Source: Methanobacterium sp. BAmetb5
GTDB taxonomy: Archaea; Methanobacteriota; Methanobacteria; Methanobacteriales; Methanobacteriaceae
DNA length: 64,000 nucleotides
Assembly: GCF_003491305.1 (NCBI RefSeq)
Contig: NZ_CP022706.1
Location: 1,152,001-1,216,000, forward strand
Direction: 5' to 3'
The notes under the pieces: generated by a model
Databases searched by the model: none
Told to the model about the DNA's origin: nothing
What the model saw: the letters and a program-made list of their open reading frames with translations, nothing else
In this document: in pieces, positions 63,565 through 64,000 of the stretch
Layout of the letters: each line of letters begins with the position of its first letter
Numbering within the stretch: the first letter of the stretch is position 1
Program-made: the position numbers and the translations under genes

Positions 63565-64000
63565 ATGAACACTGTAGAAGTAGAGGTTCTGCGCAGAGAA
63601 GCTAGTGAGGAAGAGAAAGAGGAAATAGAACGAATTCGACAAAAATACAGAGAGCGACAGAAACAAAGCAACCCACAAACCCCAATCATTGACCAAGAAA
63701 AACAAGCCCTCATAAAAAAAGCACAACAACAAGAACAACTGGAAAAGGAACTCCTTCTTAAAAAGTACCAACAAAGAAAAACCCAAAAAGCAGACCACTC
63801 CACAAATTACCGGGAGAATAAAGATCTCCTCGAGAGCAAGGAAGAATTAATTGAAAATGATGATTTTAATGAATTTAGACGGGAAGATAGGGAATTAAAA
63901 GCTGAAAAGATAGAATGGAAAGAAGAAATATCGGAAGAATTAGAACTGGATAGGTCGGCTTTACTGGCCAAGTATAATTTAAAAGATGTTAATGATGATG
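63565..64000 (+). CDS. Charged coiled-coil protein, 3' end beyond the window
   Basis: At least 145 residues from the ATG at 63565; the frame is still open at the window edge. The sequence is almost entirely Glu, Lys, Arg and Gln: EEEKEEIERIRQKYRERQKQ near the start and a second EKQALIKKAQQQEQLEKELL block, both strong coiled-coil predictions. A later acidic part has WKEEISEELELDRSALLAKY. No family is recognised. Similar charged leaders often precede a zinc ribbon or membrane domain, which may lie outside the window. Confidence 0.6.
   Translation, partial: MNTVEVEVLRREASEEEKEEIERIRQKYRERQKQSNPQTPIIDQEKQALIKKAQQQEQLEKELLLKKYQQRKTQKADHSTNYRENKDLLESKEELIENDDFNEFRREDRELKAEKIEWKEEISEELELDRSALLAKYNLKDVNDD

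Overview
The window looks like a chromosome segment of a hydrogenotrophic methanogen of the order Methanobacteriales, most likely close to Methanobacterium. The evidence is a pelota gene, an orphan MtrA (tetrahydromethanopterin S-methyltransferase subunit A), a UPF0305/DUF2115 protein known from methanogens, MraY-like and MurG-like enzymes of the kind used for pseudomurein, a glycine-rich beta-helix adhesin with DUF11 domains, and a trpEGCFBAD operon with TGTACA boxes and a divergent TrpY-type regulator. Ribosome binding sites are strong and regular: AGGTGA followed by five bases before the start recurs. I used this rule to move several starts, for example hypC, the TrmB regulator and two small secreted or membrane proteins.

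Layout. 1-2760: end of a tyrA-type gene, a small unknown gene, pelA and an MraY-like membrane enzyme. 3171-6497: a 1,108-residue adhesin with a structured leader and a hairpin terminator. 6686-10767: a drug-type ABC exporter with a divergent TrmB regulator, then a MurG-like glycosyltransferase. 10789-12544: a flavin disulfide oxidoreductase and hypC. 12672-19952: trpY and the complete tryptophan operon, with a possible 10-codon leader peptide containing Trp overlapping the trpE start. 19999-27354: metal homeostasis, with a Zn/Cd-type P1B ATPase, tRNA-Ser(CGA), a CPBP-zinc ribbon-RDD fusion, a CopB-type ATPase, its probable MarR repressor, and a flavodoxin gene broken in a run of seven C. 27427-32753: lipid synthase, methyltransferase, two GyrI-like proteins around a TMEM175-type channel, a NYN protein and TrkA.

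32804-36932 looks like an arsenic response island: an ArsR repressor with an ELCVCE metal site, a UPF0305 protein, a DGC-domain protein, and a 582-residue fusion of an ArsM-type arsenite methyltransferase, a CGC-rich linker and a corrinoid-reductase-like (QueG/RdhA) iron-sulfur domain. A near-identical operator lies in front of arsR and in front of the fusion gene, which ties them together. This is my best candidate for an undescribed system.

37040-46500 holds a three-part STAS/unknown/phosphotransferase protein, a pair of related membrane proteins with membrane histidines, and a divergent Cys-rich secreted protein. That pair and the secreted protein share an inverted 27-bp element, and a third copy lies at 56524 in front of a leader with no evident gene. 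Then come a DASS transporter, a histidine-kinase-like protein with a degraded ATPase domain, and a PAS-only protein with no usable start codon.

46942-64000 is accessory: redox proteins, transporters, TetR regulons with visible operators, a patch of decayed genes (52934-53784), MATE, a geranylgeranyl-reductase-like flavoprotein, orphan soluble MtrA behind two perfect tandem palindromes, an AlkZ-like protein with the QxQ motif, a CPBP protease, an SRPBCC protein, an ATC-hydrolase-like protein and the start of a coiled-coil gene that leaves the window.
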